This document shows, piece after piece, positions 45,773-56,399 of a DNA stretch of 64,000 bases. The DNA is from Rhodococcus jostii NBRC 16295 (lineage in GTDB: Bacteria; Actinomycetota; Actinomycetes; Mycobacteriales; Mycobacteriaceae). Position numbers and translations under genes: made by a program. Under the pieces are notes generated by a model. It did no database searches. It saw nothing but the letters and a program-made list of their open reading frames with translations, and had not been told where the DNA came from. Location of the stretch: assembly GCF_001894825.1 (NCBI RefSeq), contig NZ_BCWY01000030.1:1-64000 (forward strand). Direction: 5' to 3'. Each line of letters begins with the position of its first letter. Within the stretch, counting starts at the first letter, position 1.

Positions 45773-46834
45773 CTAGCTGCGCTGCCGTTTGCCTGCCTGT
45801 TTCCTGGGTGCCCGCTGTGAGCGCAGATCGGCGAGCAGGGCGTCCCCGGACCAGTGCCGGTTCCCACCCGCCTCGGCCTCGCGGATCAGCTCGACCAGTC
45901 GCGCATTCACCGGGGCGTCCGCACCCGACGCCGCGGCCAGCCGCACGATCTCGCCGCTGATCCAGTCCACCTCGGTGCGCCTGCCCGCTTCGAGGTCGTC
46001 CCACATCGACGACCGCGCGTGCGGGTCGATGGCCAGCATCCGGCTGCCCGCCACCCCGAACACCCCGTCCGGGACGGTCAGCAACCGGGGAATCCACTGC
46101 GGCGGCAGCGGTGTGAGCTTGGCGACAGCGATGCCACGGGCGGTCAGGAGATCCAGCGCCTCCCGCTGCGCCAGCGCGAGAGCGCACCGGAACGCTCGCT
46201 GCGACAGCTCCTCGCGGAGCGGCAGACCGGACAGGGCGTTGACCGCGTTGTTCAGGTTGAGCAGCAACTTCGCCCACTGCACCGAGCGGAAGTCCTCGTG
46301 AGCGTGCAGCGGCAGCCCGGCGTCGTCGAACACCGGCGCGTATGCGCGTACCACCGGATGCTGCTCGATCTCGAGGTCGCCCTCGGAGCCCTGATGGAAA
46401 TGTCCGCCGGCGCGGTGCACGACGTTGAACGGCACCATCGCCGCCAGGACGACGTGCTCCGCCAGCAGCGCACGCAGGGTGTCCGCATTGCCCAGCCCAT
46501 TCTGCGCACTCACCACCACCGTGTCGGGGCCGATCACCGTCGCCAGTGCGGCACCCGCCTCCGGTGTCGCCGCCGACTTCACCGAGACGAGAACGAGATC
46601 GGCGGTGGCCGCCGACTCCGGTCCGGTGGCGAACGCGATGTCGGCGGAACCGACCGGGATGTCCGCGCCGTGCAGGTCCGTCAGACGCAACCCGTGTGCG
46701 CGGATCTCGGTCCCGATCCGCTCCCGGCCGATCAGCGTGACCTCGGCGCCCGCCGCGGCGAGCCGGCCCCCGATATAGCAACCGATGCTGCCCGCGCCGA
46801 ACACGCTGACCCGCAACGGACGCATGGCGCTCAT
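45773..46834 (-). CDS. Ketopantoate reductase family protein (2-dehydropantoate 2-reductase-like)
   Basis: A 353-residue ApbA/PanE-fold protein: VSVFGAGSIGCYIGGRLAAAG binds NADPH, DLVLVSVKSAATPEAGAALA and VVSAQNGLGNADTLRALLAE follow, and the helical C-terminal domain shows SVQWAKLLLNLNNAVNALSG and DDLEAGRRTEVDWISGEIVR. The usual role is reduction of ketopantoate to pantoate for coenzyme A synthesis, but paralogues act on other substrates. Its ATG overlaps the pafC stop (ATGA at 46831-46834), placing it in the pafBC transcript. Confidence 0.82.
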   Translation of the reverse strand: MSAMRPLRVSVFGAGSIGCYIGGRLAAAGAEVTLIGRERIGTEIRAHGLRLTDLHGADIPVGSADIAFATGPESAATADLVLVSVKSAATPEAGAALATVIGPDTVVVSAQNGLGNADTLRALLAEHVVLAAMVPFNVVHRAGGHFHQGSEGDLEIEQHPVVRAYAPVFDDAGLPLHAHEDFRSVQWAKLLLNLNNAVNALSGLPLREELSQRAFRCALALAQREALDLLTARGIAVAKLTPLPPQWIPRLLTVPDGVFGVAGSRMLAIDPHARSSMWDDLEAGRRTEVDWISGEIVRLAAASGADAPVNARLVELIREAEAGGNRHWSGDALLADLRSQRAPRKQAGKRQRS

Positions 46835-47811
46835 GCCTCGACGGCGTCGTAGGCCGACAGCGCCTCCACCGCCCGGCGGCGCACCTCGTCCACCAGCTCA
46901 GCCGGTCCGAGCACCGTGATTCCGGAACCGAACCCGAGGACCAGCCTCGCCATCCACTCGAGGGCCCCGTAGCTCATGCTCGCCTCGACCGAGCCGTCGG
47001 GGGCGACCGTGCGGACATCCATCGGGTAGTAGTCGAGCACCCACACGCAGTCGGCGGCGATGCGCAACCGTGCCTGCGGCAGCGACGCGTCTCCGCTGAA
47101 CAATTCGAGATTGGAATCCCGCACGAGGGCCTGGGCGGGTGGCGTCGACGGCTCGTCCAGTTCGGTGGCGGCGTCGATCCGGTCGAGCCGGAACAGCCGC
47201 ACTCCCTCCGCCTGACGGCACCACGCCTGCAGATAGCTGTGATTGTCGACCAGCACGATCCGCACCGGGTCCACGGTCCGCTCGGTGACCCGGTCCCGGG
47301 ACGCCGAGTAGTACGTCAGGTGCAGTGCGCGGCGGCGATGGAGTGCGGACCGCACCGCGGCGGCGATCGGATCTTCCGCCACGTCCTCCACCGCATCCCG
47401 CTCCGACGTCGGCGTCACCGTCGCGCGGGCCGCCGCGGTGCCCGCGGCGTCCTCGATCTTGGCGATCGCGCTGTGCGCCGCCGACGGATCGACCATGCCC
47501 GGCATCTCCACCAGCGAACGCAGGGCAATCAGCAGGGCGGTGGCCTCCGTCGACGTCAACCGCAGCGGGCGGTCGATGCCCGCCGAGAACGTCACCTCGA
47601 TGCTCTCCTCGGAGAACGAGAGGTCGATGAGGTCGCCCGGGCCGTAGCCGGGCAGCCCGCACACCCACAGCTGGTTGAGGTCCGACATCAGCTGGGTGGT
47701 GGTGACACCCAGTTCGGCGGCGGCCTCGGCCGCGCTCATCCCCGGGTTCGCGATGAAGTACGGCACCAGGTTGAGGAGCCGGGACAATCTCGACGACAGC
47801 CTGTTGCTCAC
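46831..47811 (-). CDS. pafC: PafC, WYL-domain regulator of DNA-damage response
   Basis: A 326-residue regulator: winged helix-turn-helix at residues 1-60 (LLNLVPYFIANPGMSAAEAA then GVTTTQLMSDLNQLWVCGL), a WYL domain (LHRRRALHLTYYSASRDRVT, NHSYLQAWCRQAEGVRLFRL) and a C-terminal extension. With PafB it forms the heterodimer-like PafBC activator of the main LexA-independent damage response in mycobacteria; binding single-stranded DNA is reported for that protein. GTG 47811 overlaps the pafB stop (GTGA). Confidence 0.93.
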   Translation of the reverse strand: MSNRLSSRLSRLLNLVPYFIANPGMSAAEAAAELGVTTTQLMSDLNQLWVCGLPGYGPGDLIDLSFSEESIEVTFSAGIDRPLRLTSTEATALLIALRSLVEMPGMVDPSAAHSAIAKIEDAAGTAAARATVTPTSERDAVEDVAEDPIAAAVRSALHRRRALHLTYYSASRDRVTERTVDPVRIVLVDNHSYLQAWCRQAEGVRLFRLDRIDAATELDEPSTPPAQALVRDSNLELFSGDASLPQARLRIAADCVWVLDYYPMDVRTVAPDGSVEASMSYGALEWMARLVLGFGSGITVLGPAELVDEVRRRAVEALSAYDAVEA

Positions 47812-48797
47812 GACGTCCCCCCTTCCGCGGCGTCCTTCAGTTTCGTCAGCACATCGTGGCGTAGTTCGGCCGGATCGAGGACCAGGGCATCCGCCCCGTG
47901 GCCGGCGACCAGCCGCGCGATCCAGTCCCGGGAGCGGACCGGGATCGCGAGTACGGTGCCGCTGCGCTCGTTGACCCGCCTCTCCCCCGTCGCCGTCCCC
48001 AGTCGGCGCAGTTCCTGGGCTCGGCCCTCGGCTACCCACACGGTGGCGGTCCCGGTGACCTCGCCCGAACCGGTAACCCGGTCGACGATCTCCCGCAGAT
48101 CCACACCTGCCGGTTTGTGCACGGCTCCCGACGGTCCGAACTCCCGCACGTCGTCGCCGATTCGCGACAACCGGAACGTCCGGACGGCCCCCCGGTCGAC
48201 GTCGTGACCGACGAGGTACCAGCGACCGTGCGCGGTGACGACACCCCATGGTTCCACGGTCCGCTCGGTGTACGGCTCGTTGAGGGCGCCGCGGTGCGGG
48301 AAATGCACGGCGCGGCCGGCGTCGACCGCCGCGAGGAGCTTCCCGAGCGCCGGTTCGGAGCCGCGGGTGCGGGCGGGGACGGCGGTGATCGGGGTGGCCG
48401 CCGAGTCGGGATCCACCTGCACACCCGCGGCCCGCAGCTTGAGCAGTGCCCCCTGGGCGGCGGACGTCAACTCCGGCGACTCCCACAACTGGACCGCGAC
48501 CGCGACCGCCGCCGACTCCTCCTGGCTGAGGTCGATGTCGGGGAGCTCGTACGCATTGCGGTTGATGCGGTAGCCCTCGACGGTCGAGAAGCGCGACGCC
48601 TGCCCCGTCTCGAGCGGAACACCGAGATCCCGAAGCTCGTTCTTGTCGCGTTCGAACATGCGGCTGAACGCCTCGTCGCTGGCGGAGTCGGCGTACCCGG
48701 CAACGCTCTCGCGAATCTTCTCGGCGGTGAGGAACTGTCTGGTGGACAACAAACAGATCACCAGGTTCATCAAGCGCTCGATCTTGGAAGTCGGCAC
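47808..48797 (-). CDS. pafB: PafB, WYL-domain regulator of DNA-damage response
   Basis: A 329-residue regulator with a winged helix-turn-helix (ERLMNLVICLLSTRQFLTAE then SDEAFSRMFERDKNELRDLG) and a WYL domain (VHFPHRGALNEPYTERTVEP, WYLVGHDVDRGAVRTFRLSR). GTG 48797 begins at the mycobacterial-like VPTSKIERLMNLV. It follows pafA on the same strand (47 bases) and is coupled to pafC, so ligase and regulators are probably co-transcribed. Confidence 0.93.
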   Translation of the reverse strand: MPTSKIERLMNLVICLLSTRQFLTAEKIRESVAGYADSASDEAFSRMFERDKNELRDLGVPLETGQASRFSTVEGYRINRNAYELPDIDLSQEESAAVAVAVQLWESPELTSAAQGALLKLRAAGVQVDPDSAATPITAVPARTRGSEPALGKLLAAVDAGRAVHFPHRGALNEPYTERTVEPWGVVTAHGRWYLVGHDVDRGAVRTFRLSRIGDDVREFGPSGAVHKPAGVDLREIVDRVTGSGEVTGTATVWVAEGRAQELRRLGTATGERRVNERSGTVLAIPVRSRDWIARLVAGHGADALVLDPAELRHDVLTKLKDAAEGGTS

Positions 48798-48844
48798 GCC
48801 CGGAAGCCTAGTGGGTGAGACCGTTCCGGACCCCCGCAGCGCCG

Positions 48845-50203
48845 CTACATCGAGGCAATCAGGCGCTCCACCCGCTCGTCGACCGACCGGAACGGGTCCT
48901 TGCACAGCACGGTCCGCTGGGCCTGGTCGTTGAGCTTGAGATGCACCCAGTCGACCGTGAAGTCGCGTCCGGCCTCCTGCGCGGCGGTGATGAACTCGCC
49001 GCGTAGCTTCGCCCGGGTGGTCTGCGGCGGGGTGTCCACCGCCGCCTCGATCGTCTCGTCCTCGGTGATCCGCTTCACGAGACCCTTGCGCTGCAGCACG
49101 TCGAACACGCCGCGACCTCGTTTGATGTCGTGGTATGCCAGATCGAGCTGCGCGATCTTCGGGTCGGCGAGCTCGAAGCCGTGCCGGTCCTGATAGCGCT
49201 GGAACAGTTTGCGCTTGATCACCCAGTCGATCTCCGTGTCGACCTTCGCGAAGTCCTGGGTCTCGACGGCGTCGAGCATCCGGCCCCACAGGTCCACCAC
49301 CTGCGTGACCTGGGGATCGGGGTCGCGGTTCTGCAGGTGTTCGACCGCCCGCGCGTGGTACTCCCGCTGGATGTCGAGGGCGCTGGCCTGACGGCCGCCG
49401 GCCAGCCGCACCGGACGGCGTCCGGTCACGTCGTGGCTGACCTCGCGGATGGCGCGGATCGGGTTGTCGAGCGCGAAGTCGCGGAACGACACCCCGGCCT
49501 CGATCATCTCCAGGACGAGCGCCGCCGTGCCGACCTTCAGCATGGTGGTGGATTCGGACATGTTCGAATCGCCGACGATCACGTGCAGGCGGCGGTACTT
49601 CTCCGCGTCCGCGTGCGGCTCGTCGCGGGTGTTGATGATGGGCCGCGACCGCGTGGTCGCCGAAGACACTCCTTCCCAGATGTGCTCGGCGCGCTGTGAC
49701 AGGCAGAACGTGGCCGCCTTCGGCGTCTGCAGGACCTTGCCGGCGCCACAGATCAGCTGCCGCGTCACCAGGAACGGGAGAAGCACGTCCGAGATCCGGG
49801 AGAACTCGCCCGCCCGGGCCACGAGGAAGTTCTCGTGACAGCCGTAGGAATTGCCGGCCGAGTCGGTGTTGTTCTTGAACAGGTAGATGTCGCCGCCGAT
49901 GCCTTCCTCGGCGAGCCGCTGTTCGGCGTCGATCAGCAACTCCTCGAGAACCCGCTCACCGGCCCGGTCGTGGTTGACCAACTGGATGAGGTTGTCGCAC
50001 TCGGCCGTCGCGTATTCGGGGTGCGAGCCGACGTCCAGATACAGGCGGGCACCGTTCCGGAGGAACACGTTGGAGCTCCGGCCCCACGACACCACCCGCC
50101 GGAACAGGTAGCGCGCAACCTCGTCCGGGCTCAGTCGCCTGTGACCATGGAAGGTGCAGGTCACACCGAACTCTGTCTCAATTCCCATGATTCGTCGCTG
50201 CAC
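48845..50203 (-). CDS. pafA: Pup-protein ligase PafA
   Basis: A 452-residue ligase of the carboxylate-amine ligase-like/glutamine synthetase superfamily. [20 protein letters not shown] at the N-terminus contains the Mg/ATP-binding glutamates, then [16 protein letters not shown] with the catalytic aspartate region, [20 protein letters not shown]-like [37 protein letters not shown] and [20 protein letters not shown]. It joins the deamidated C-terminus of Pup to lysines of target proteins. GTG 50203 gives VQRRIMGIE and exactly 452 residues, the length in M. tuberculosis. Confidence 0.95.
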   Translation of the reverse strand: MQRRIMGIETEFGVTCTFHGHRRLSPDEVARYLFRRVVSWGRSSNVFLRNGARLYLDVGSHPEYATAECDNLIQLVNHDRAGERVLEELLIDAEQRLAEEGIGGDIYLFKNNTDSAGNSYGCHENFLVARAGEFSRISDVLLPFLVTRQLICGAGKVLQTPKAATFCLSQRAEHIWEGVSSATTRSRPIINTRDEPHADAEKYRRLHVIVGDSNMSESTTMLKVGTAALVLEMIEAGVSFRDFALDNPIRAIREVSHDVTGRRPVRLAGGRQASALDIQREYHARAVEHLQNRDPDPQVTQVVDLWGRMLDAVETQDFAKVDTEIDWVIKRKLFQRYQDRHGFELADPKIAQLDLAYHDIKRGRGVFDVLQRKGLVKRITEDETIEAAVDTPPQTTRAKLRGEFITAAQEAGRDFTVDWVHLKLNDQAQRTVLCKDPFRSVDERVERLIASM

Positions 50204-50274
50204 ACCTCGAGAGTACAACCGATCACCCGGCGGAGCGTTAAAACGGTCAGGCGACACCCCGCGCATACGCTGAG

Positions 50275-51741
50275 GTGGTGAACCCACATCTACGCCGCAT
50301 CCACCGGGCCGACGAGATCGTGTTCGACCGCAGCGCGAATCTGAACCCGTCCGAGGCCGACCGGGTGATGCGCTTCCTCAGCCGGGCCGCCAATAAAGGG
50401 GTTCTGTGGTGGTGTGTGGCGGCCGTGCTCGGACTGGTCGGTGGGCGCGCCCGCCGGGGTGGTGTGCGGGGCCTGCTGTCGCTCGCGTTCGCGAGCGGTC
50501 TCGCCAACGGCATCCTCAAACCGCTGTTCCCGCGGCGGCGACCACCCGCGCGCGTGTGGGCGAACGTGCTGCGCGGGGTGGCGATCCCCCGGTCCTCGTC
50601 CTTCCCGTCGGGGCATGCCGCGTCGGCGGCGGCGTTCACCACCGGCGTCGCCCTGGAATCGCCCGCGGCAGCTGCCGTCGTGGCGCCCCTCGCCGCCGCG
50701 GTCGCGTACTCCCGTGTGCACAACGGGGTGCACTGGCCGTCGGACGTGCTCGCCGGACTGGCGCTCGGTGGGGCCGTCGCGTCGGGGACCCGCCGGTGGT
50801 GGGCGGTGCGCTCGGAGGAGCCGGCGGAGCTGGGTTCCTCTGTCGACGCGCCGGCACTGCCCGGGGGTGAGGACCTGTTGGTGCTGGTCAACCCGGAATC
50901 GGGGCCGGACAGCGTGGACCCCCGCGAGGAGATCGCGACAGCCCTCCCCAAGGCCGATGTGCGCGCCCTGGACACGGAGAAGGATTTCGCCGAGCAACTC
51001 GACGCCTGGGTGACCGACACCAGTCCACGCGCCCTCGGGGTGTGCGGTGGTGACGGGACCGTTGTCGCCGTCGCCGCTGCCGCGGCGCGTCACCGGTTGC
51101 CGCTGGCGGTGTTCCCCGGCGGAACGCTCAATCACTTCGCCCGGGACGCCGGCGTCACCGACATCTCGGACACGGTGAACGCCGTCGAGACCGGCCATGC
51201 GGTTCTCGTCGACCAGGCCGTCGTCCACACCGATGTGTCGGAGTCGGCGCCGTTCCTCAACACCGCAAGTCTCGGTGGATACCCCGACGCGGTCCGGCTG
51301 CGGGAGAAATGGCAACCCCGGTACGGCAAGTGGCCCGCGGCAAGCGCGGCGATGATCCGGATTCTCTCCGCGGCAACCCCGCTCGCCGTCACACTCGACG
51401 GTCGGCCCGTGAAGGTCTGGATGCTGTTCGTGGGGAACGGTCGGTATTCGCCGGGCGATCAGGTCCCGATGTCGCGTCCCGCCATCACCGGTGGGCTGCT
51501 CGACGTCCGGTACGTGCGGGCCGACCGCCGAGCGTCCCGGCCACGACTACTGTTCGCGGCCGCGACCGGGACACTCGGGAGCAGCCGGGTGTACGTGCGA
51601 TCACTCGTGCCCCGGCTCACCGTCCGCGTGGACGGCGCGCCGGTTGCGCTGGCCACCGACGGCGAAGTGGTTGCCGACGCCCGTCGCTTCGACTTCCGGA
51701 CGGTGCCCGAGGCGATCGCGGTGTACCGGCCTCAGTCCTGA
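50275..51741 (+). CDS. Bifunctional PAP2 phosphatase/diacylglycerol kinase-like protein
   Basis: A 488-residue two-domain protein. The PAP2 half (residues about 30-185) shows [30 protein letters not shown] and [20 protein letters not shown], i.e. the phosphatase triad. The second half is a diacylglycerol/sphingosine kinase domain with [34 protein letters not shown] and [17 protein letters not shown]. It probably interconverts lipid phosphates. It is divergent from pafA and convergent with prcA, overlapping it by 10 bases. GTG 50275 or the next GTG 50278 may start it. Confidence 0.85.
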   Translation: MVNPHLRRIHRADEIVFDRSANLNPSEADRVMRFLSRAANKGVLWWCVAAVLGLVGGRARRGGVRGLLSLAFASGLANGILKPLFPRRRPPARVWANVLRGVAIPRSSSFPSGHAASAAAFTTGVALESPAAAAVVAPLAAAVAYSRVHNGVHWPSDVLAGLALGGAVASGTRRWWAVRSEEPAELGSSVDAPALPGGEDLLVLVNPESGPDSVDPREEIATALPKADVRALDTEKDFAEQLDAWVTDTSPRALGVCGGDGTVVAVAAAAARHRLPLAVFPGGTLNHFARDAGVTDISDTVNAVETGHAVLVDQAVVHTDVSESAPFLNTASLGGYPDAVRLREKWQPRYGKWPAASAAMIRILSAATPLAVTLDGRPVKVWMLFVGNGRYSPGDQVPMSRPAITGGLLDVRYVRADRRASRPRLLFAAATGTLGSSRVYVRSLVPRLTVRVDGAPVALATDGEVVADARRFDFRTVPEAIAVYRPQS

Positions 51742-52511
51742 GGGTCGGCCGGCTTCGTCTCGGTGTCCGGCTTCGCCTCCGAAGCGGGCTCCGAGGCGGC
51801 CGCAGGCGCTGCGGGGATCAGCTGTTCGAGCGCGGGTCCGGTGATCCGCCGGAACGTACGGCGAGGCCGGGACTGGTCGAGCACGGCCACTTCGAGGCTG
51901 GCCACATCGACGTTCCGCTTCTCGCCTTCCCCGGCACCTCCCTGACGCAGCGCGTTGACCGCGATACCGACCGCCGCCTCGAGATCGAGGTCGGCACGGT
52001 ACGACTCGCGCATGGCGGTCGCGATCGGCTCGGTCGTGCCACCCATCACGACGAAATGCTGTTCGTCGACGATGGATCCGTCGTAGGTGATGCGGTACAG
52101 CTGGGGAGGCTTCGGGCTGCCCACGCGCCCGACCTCGGCGACACAGATCTCCACCTCGTACGGCTTGGGTTGTTCGGTGAAGATCGTGCCGAGGGTCTGG
52201 GCGTACGCGTTGGCCAGTGATCGGCCCGTCACGTCACGTCGGTCGTAGGAATAGCCGCGCATGTCGGCGTGGACGATCCCGGCGCGCCGCAGGTTCTCGA
52301 ACTCGTTGTACTTGCCGACGGCCGCGAAGCCGAGCCGGTCGTAGAGTTCGCTCACCTTGTGCAGCGCGGTGGAGGGATTCTCGGCCACGAACAGCACGCC
52401 GTCGTGGAACGTGAGCACCACGACGCTGCGTCCCCGGGCAATTCCTTTACGCGCCAACTCCGAGCGGTCCCGCATGATCTGCTCGGCGGAGGCGTAATAC
52501 GGCATGGTCAT
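51732..52511 (-). CDS. prcA: 20S proteasome alpha subunit
   Basis: A 259-residue alpha subunit: [20 protein letters not shown] at the N-terminus, then [60 protein letters not shown] and [20 protein letters not shown]. Alpha rings cap the core and gate entry. The C-terminal tail is acidic and proline-rich. ATG 52511 overlaps the prcB stop (ATGA). Confidence 0.95.
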   Translation of the reverse strand: MTMPYYASAEQIMRDRSELARKGIARGRSVVVLTFHDGVLFVAENPSTALHKVSELYDRLGFAAVGKYNEFENLRRAGIVHADMRGYSYDRRDVTGRSLANAYAQTLGTIFTEQPKPYEVEICVAEVGRVGSPKPPQLYRITYDGSIVDEQHFVVMGGTTEPIATAMRESYRADLDLEAAVGIAVNALRQGGAGEGEKRNVDVASLEVAVLDQSRPRRTFRRITGPALEQLIPAAPAAASEPASEAKPDTETKPADPQD

Positions 52512-53392
52512 CGCGCGGACCCCCCTTCTTCGGTGCGCTCGGCGACGATCCGCCGAGCCAACTCGGACGTCGTCTCCTCGGACACGTGTACGGCCCCGGC
52601 CTGGGTGATCGTGACCGCGGTCGGATAGATGCCCCGGGTCAGGTCGGGGCCACCGGTGGCCGAATCGTCGTCTGCCGCGTCGTACAGCGATTCGATGGCC
52701 GCCCGCAGGGCGGTCTCCTCGTCGCTGTCCGGTGAATAGATCTTCTTCAGTGCCGACTTCGCGAACAACGATCCCGAACCGACCGCGTGGTATCCGGCGC
52801 GTTCCTCGTACCGGCCGCCGACGACGTCGTACGAGACGATGCGGCCCGCGCGGGCCTCTTCGTCCGCGTCGAGGTCGTATCCGACGAGCAACGGAACCAC
52901 CGCGAGGCCCTGCATCGCCGCTCCGAGGTTGCCCCGCACCATCGACGCCAGCCGGTTGGCCTTGCCGTCGAACGTCAGCTGAACGCCCTCGATCTTCTCG
53001 TAGTGCTCGAGTTCGACGGCGAACAGGCGAACCAGTTCGATCGCGATGCCCGCGGTGCCCGCGATCCCGGCCGCCGAATACTCGTCGGTGACGTACACCT
53101 TCTCGACGTCCCGGCTCGCGATCAGGTTGCCCTGGGTCGCGCGCCGGTCGCCGGCGAGCAGAACGCCACCCTTGTAGGTAAGCGCCACGATCGTCGTTCC
53201 GTGCGGTGCGAGATCACCGCTGTCCATCCCGTCACCGCCCCGTGTCGAGTGCGAACGATGGCCGATCCGATTCTCCGGCAGCAATTCTGGTGCGTGACCA
53301 CGCAGATACTCGGTGAACGAGCTCAGATTCGAACCGAAACTGAGCCTCGTGTCACCATCGCCTGTCCGCAATGCCGGTCGATCCGCCGTCAC
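52508..53392 (-). CDS. prcB: 20S proteasome beta subunit (with propeptide)
   Basis: A 294-residue precursor. The propeptide covers residues 1-65; cleavage after APHG exposes Thr66 ([20 protein letters not shown]), the catalytic N-terminal threonine, with the lysine-containing GDRRATQGN and [40 protein letters not shown] following. Beta rings carry the peptidase sites. ATG 53392 overlaps the pup stop (ATGA at 53389-53392). Confidence 0.95.
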   Translation of the reverse strand: MTADRPALRTGDGDTRLSFGSNLSSFTEYLRGHAPELLPENRIGHRSHSTRGGDGMDSGDLAPHGTTIVALTYKGGVLLAGDRRATQGNLIASRDVEKVYVTDEYSAAGIAGTAGIAIELVRLFAVELEHYEKIEGVQLTFDGKANRLASMVRGNLGAAMQGLAVVPLLVGYDLDADEEARAGRIVSYDVVGGRYEERAGYHAVGSGSLFAKSALKKIYSPDSDEETALRAAIESLYDAADDDSATGGPDLTRGIYPTAVTITQAGAVHVSEETTSELARRIVAERTEEGGSAR

Positions 53393-53583
53393 TGGCCGCC
53401 CTTCTGGACATAGGCCCGGACGAAGTCCTCGGCGTTCTCCTCGAGCACGTCGTCGATCTCGTCGAGCAGGTCGTCGGTGTCTTCGGCCAGCTTTTCGCGA
53501 CGTTCCTGACCAGCGGCACCGTCACCACCGGGGGTGTCGTCGTCGTCGCCGCCACCAGTTCGTTTGGTCTGCTCTTGCGCCAT
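53389..53583 (-). CDS. pup: Prokaryotic ubiquitin-like protein Pup
   Basis: A 64-residue protein: disordered N-terminal half ([20 protein letters not shown]), then the helix that binds Mpa and PafA ([20 protein letters not shown]) and the terminal [16 protein letters not shown]. The last residue is glutamine, so Dop must deamidate it to glutamate before ligation. ATG 53583 is chosen; the upstream frame start at 53640 adds 19 basic residues not found in Pup. First gene of pup-prcB-prcA. Confidence 0.95.
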   Translation of the reverse strand: MAQEQTKRTGGGDDDDTPGGDGAAGQERREKLAEDTDDLLDEIDDVLEENAEDFVRAYVQKGGQ

Positions 53584-53753
53584 CGCAGCCGACCTCCTTG
53601 TGTGAAGGGAGCTCTTCTTCCGAGCGTCCTGTCGTGCCAAGCAGTCTGACTACATCATCCGCTCGGACCTTCACCCTACCGAGCGTCGACGCCGCACGTG
53701 TGCCGACGCGACGGCGAGTTCCGGCGCAGATCCGTCCCGAACCGGTCGATCGG

Positions 53754-55253
53754 TCAGTTCGTGAGCTCGTCGACTAGTTCTTTCGCCGTCTCCACCGACT
53801 CCAGCAGCTCCCCCACGTGCGCCTTGCTGCCCCGCAGGGGCTCCAGCGTGGGGATGCGGACCAGGGAGTCGCCGCCGAGATCGAAGATCACCGAATCCCA
53901 GCTCGCGGCCGCGATGTCGGCGCCGAACTTGCGCAGGCACTCGCCTCGGAAGTAGGCGCGGGTATCGGTGGGCGGAGTGTCGACCGCGTCCAGCACCTGC
54001 TGCTCCGAGACGAGGCGTTCCATGGACCCGCGAGCCACGAGCCGGTTGTACAGACCCTTGTCGAGGCGGACGTCCGAGTACTGCAGGTCGACGAGATGCA
54101 GTCGCGGCGCGGACCAGTTGAGGCCCTCCCGGTTCCGGAAACCCTCGAGCAGACGCAGCTTGGCCGGCCAGTCCAGCAGGTGAGCGCATTCCATCGGGTC
54201 ACGCTCGAGCAGGTCGAGAACCATCGCCCACTTCTCCAGCAGATCGGCCACGCGCGGGTCGTCGTTGCCCTCGGCGGACATGAACTTGTCGACTCGGTCC
54301 AGGTAGATCCGCTGCAACGCAAGCCCGGTGAGTTCCCGGCCGTCGGCCAGCGCGACCGTGGCGCGCAGCGTCGGGTCGTGGCTGATGTGGTGGACGGCCG
54401 TCACCGGGCGCGCCAGTTGCAGATCGGTGAGGTCGACACCCGCCTCGATGAGATCGAGGACCAGCGCCGTGGTCCCGACCTTCAGGTAGGTCGACATCTC
54501 GGCGAGGTTCGCGTCGCCGATGATGACGTGGAGACGCCGGTACTTGTCGGCGTCGGCGTGGGGTTCGTCGCGGGTGTTGATGATGCCGCGCTTGAGCGTG
54601 GTCTCCAGCCCGACCTCGACCTCGATGTAGTCGGCACGCTGGGACAGCTGGAAGCCGGCCTCGTCGCCGGACTGGCCGATGCCGACGCGACCCGACCCGC
54701 AGATGACCTGGCGGGACGCGAAGAACGGCGTCAGGCCGTTGATCACCGCGGAGAACGGCGTGGCCCGGGACATCAGGTAGTTCTCGTGGGTGCCGTACGA
54801 CGCACCCTTGCCGTCGACGTTGTTCTTGTACAACTGCAGTCGCGGGGCACCGGGGACGCTCGATGCGTGCCGGGCGGCGGCCTCCATCACGCGTTCACCG
54901 GCCTTGTCCCAGATGACGGCGTCCAGGGGGTCGGTGACCTCCGGGGCCGAGTACTCGGGGTGCGCGTGGTCGACGTAGAGCCGGGCGCCGTTGGTGAGGA
55001 TCATGTTAGCCGCGCCGACCTCGTCGGCATCGATCACCGGCGCCGGGCCGCTCAGCCGGCCGAGGTCGAAACCGCGGGCATCGCGCAGCGGGGATTCCAC
55101 CTCGTAATCCCATCGGGTGCGCTTGGCACGCGGCACCCCCGCGGCTGCCGCGTAGGCCAGCACCGCCTGGGTGGACGTCAAGATCGGATTGGCCGAAGGC
55201 TCGCTGGGTGAGGAGATTCCGTACTCGACTTCGACACCGATGATCCGCTGCAT
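53754..55253 (-). CDS. dop: Pup deamidase/depupylase Dop
   Basis: A 499-residue PafA-like enzyme: [20 protein letters not shown] at the start, [20 protein letters not shown] (catalytic aspartate region), [20 protein letters not shown] and [20 protein letters not shown]. The insertion after residue 30 ([20 protein letters not shown]) is the Dop-specific loop. It deamidates Pup's C-terminal glutamine and removes Pup from tagged proteins. 170 bases separate it from pup downstream. Confidence 0.95.
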   Translation of the reverse strand: MQRIIGVEVEYGISSPSEPSANPILTSTQAVLAYAAAAGVPRAKRTRWDYEVESPLRDARGFDLGRLSGPAPVIDADEVGAANMILTNGARLYVDHAHPEYSAPEVTDPLDAVIWDKAGERVMEAAARHASSVPGAPRLQLYKNNVDGKGASYGTHENYLMSRATPFSAVINGLTPFFASRQVICGSGRVGIGQSGDEAGFQLSQRADYIEVEVGLETTLKRGIINTRDEPHADADKYRRLHVIIGDANLAEMSTYLKVGTTALVLDLIEAGVDLTDLQLARPVTAVHHISHDPTLRATVALADGRELTGLALQRIYLDRVDKFMSAEGNDDPRVADLLEKWAMVLDLLERDPMECAHLLDWPAKLRLLEGFRNREGLNWSAPRLHLVDLQYSDVRLDKGLYNRLVARGSMERLVSEQQVLDAVDTPPTDTRAYFRGECLRKFGADIAAASWDSVIFDLGGDSLVRIPTLEPLRGSKAHVGELLESVETAKELVDELTN

Positions 55254-55327
55254 GCTGCCGAGCCTATGCGATCACTCACCACACCCGGCGGCACACTCCT
55301 GCCGCGCGAGCCGTTCGCGCCGCACGG

Positions 55328-55705
55328 TCAGGTCGGCGAGCACTCCAGGTACTGGTCCGCCCCGATCGCCCGGAGCACCGTGCGGACCCCGGTGGGAGCC
55401 CAGGCGTGGGTGCTGTCGGTGACGATCGTCGGGTCGGTCAGGGTGACGCTGCGTCGGCGCGTCTCGATGGTGCATCCGCCCGCCGCCACCACGTTGCGCA
55501 CCCAGTCGCTCTGCGCTCCGTACGTCAGCGCGAACCGGTAGCGGCCGTCCACGACGAACACGTTGACGGGTGTGCGATACGCCTTGCCCGACTTCCGGCC
55601 CCGGTGCTCGACCATGGCGAAACCGGGCAGGATCGTCGCGACGTGGCGGCTCACCTGATTGGTGGCGACCCGGTTGAACCGGGCGATCGAACGCGGCAAC
55701 GCCAT
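55328..55705 (-). CDS. Deazaflavin (F420)-dependent nitroreductase-like protein
   Basis: A 125-residue split-barrel protein of the DDN/FDOR-A type: RVATNQVSRHVATILPGFAM, VEHRGRKSGKAYRTPVNVFV with the conserved GRKSG motif, YRFALTYGAQSDWVRNVVAA and AIGADQYLECSPT near the end. Relatives bind coenzyme F420 and reduce quinones or nitro compounds. ATG 55705 has AAGGAG ten bases upstream. Between dop and the NUDIX gene; divergent from the latter. Confidence 0.82.
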   Translation of the reverse strand: MALPRSIARFNRVATNQVSRHVATILPGFAMVEHRGRKSGKAYRTPVNVFVVDGRYRFALTYGAQSDWVRNVVAAGGCTIETRRRSVTLTDPTIVTDSTHAWAPTGVRTVLRAIGADQYLECSPT

Positions 55706-55788
55706 GAACTCGCACTCCTTCGGCACCGGAACGAGCAACCACCCACGACAGTACCGACGCCCGACGGGGTGCTGGCAGGATCGACCGC

Positions 55789-56337
55789 ATGGATTCCGTC
55801 CCGAACACCCCGCCCGGCACGGACGAAGTGGTGGCGGTGTTCGACAGTGCGGGCCGACCGGTCGGTACCGCCGAGCGTTCCCGGGTCTACGCCGAGGGGT
55901 TGTGGCACGCCAGTTCCGGGGTGCTCGTCCGATCCGGTGACGGCCGGCGCGTCTACGTGCACAGGCGGTCGGACACGAAGACGGTGTTCGCCGGACAGCA
56001 CGACTGCCTGGCGGGCGGCGTGGTCGATCCGGGAGAAACGGCGGAGGAGGCCGCCGCCCGGGAACTTGCGGAAGAACTCGGCATCACCGGAGTCGACCTC
56101 ACCCCCATCGCGCAGGCGGCGTGGGACGGGCACTGGAAGGGACTGAGGCTGCGCTGCCACCTGTTCGCCTACGAGACGCACTGGGACGGCCCGGTCGTCC
56201 ACCAGGCCAGCGAGATCGCGGCCGGGTGGTGGTGGGCGCCCCACGAACTGGTCATGCATCTGCGCGACCCGCAGTGGCCGTTCGTCCCGGACACCCGGGC
56301 GCTGCTGGAGGACTATCTCGTCGACCGGGACCGCTGA
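55789..56337 (+). CDS. NUDIX hydrolase
   Basis: A 182-residue hydrolase with a standard Nudix box at residues about 76-98 (GGVVDPGETAEEAAARELAE then ELGI), preceded by RRSDTKTVFAGQHDCLA. This resembles IPP-isomerase/MutT-like Nudix proteins of about 180 residues. It hydrolyses a nucleoside-diphosphate-type substrate; which one is not readable. The terminator at 56348-56390 follows the stop, shared with mpa. Confidence 0.82.
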   Translation: MDSVPNTPPGTDEVVAVFDSAGRPVGTAERSRVYAEGLWHASSGVLVRSGDGRRVYVHRRSDTKTVFAGQHDCLAGGVVDPGETAEEAAARELAEELGITGVDLTPIAQAAWDGHWKGLRLRCHLFAYETHWDGPVVHQASEIAAGWWWAPHELVMHLRDPQWPFVPDTRALLEDYLVDRDR

Positions 56338-56347
56338 CACCGAAGGA

Positions 56348-56390
56348 ACCTGCACGGCGGGAACAGAATTCGAGTTCCCGCCGCGCAGGT
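56348..56390. terminator. Bidirectional terminator between the NUDIX gene and mpa
   Basis: ACCTGC and CGGCGGGAAC on the left pair with GTTCCCGCCG and GCAGGT on the right, with a single mismatched base between the two blocks and a nine-base loop. It sits between convergent stops at 56337 and 56400. Confidence 0.78.
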
Positions 56391-56399
56391 CGTGACGGC

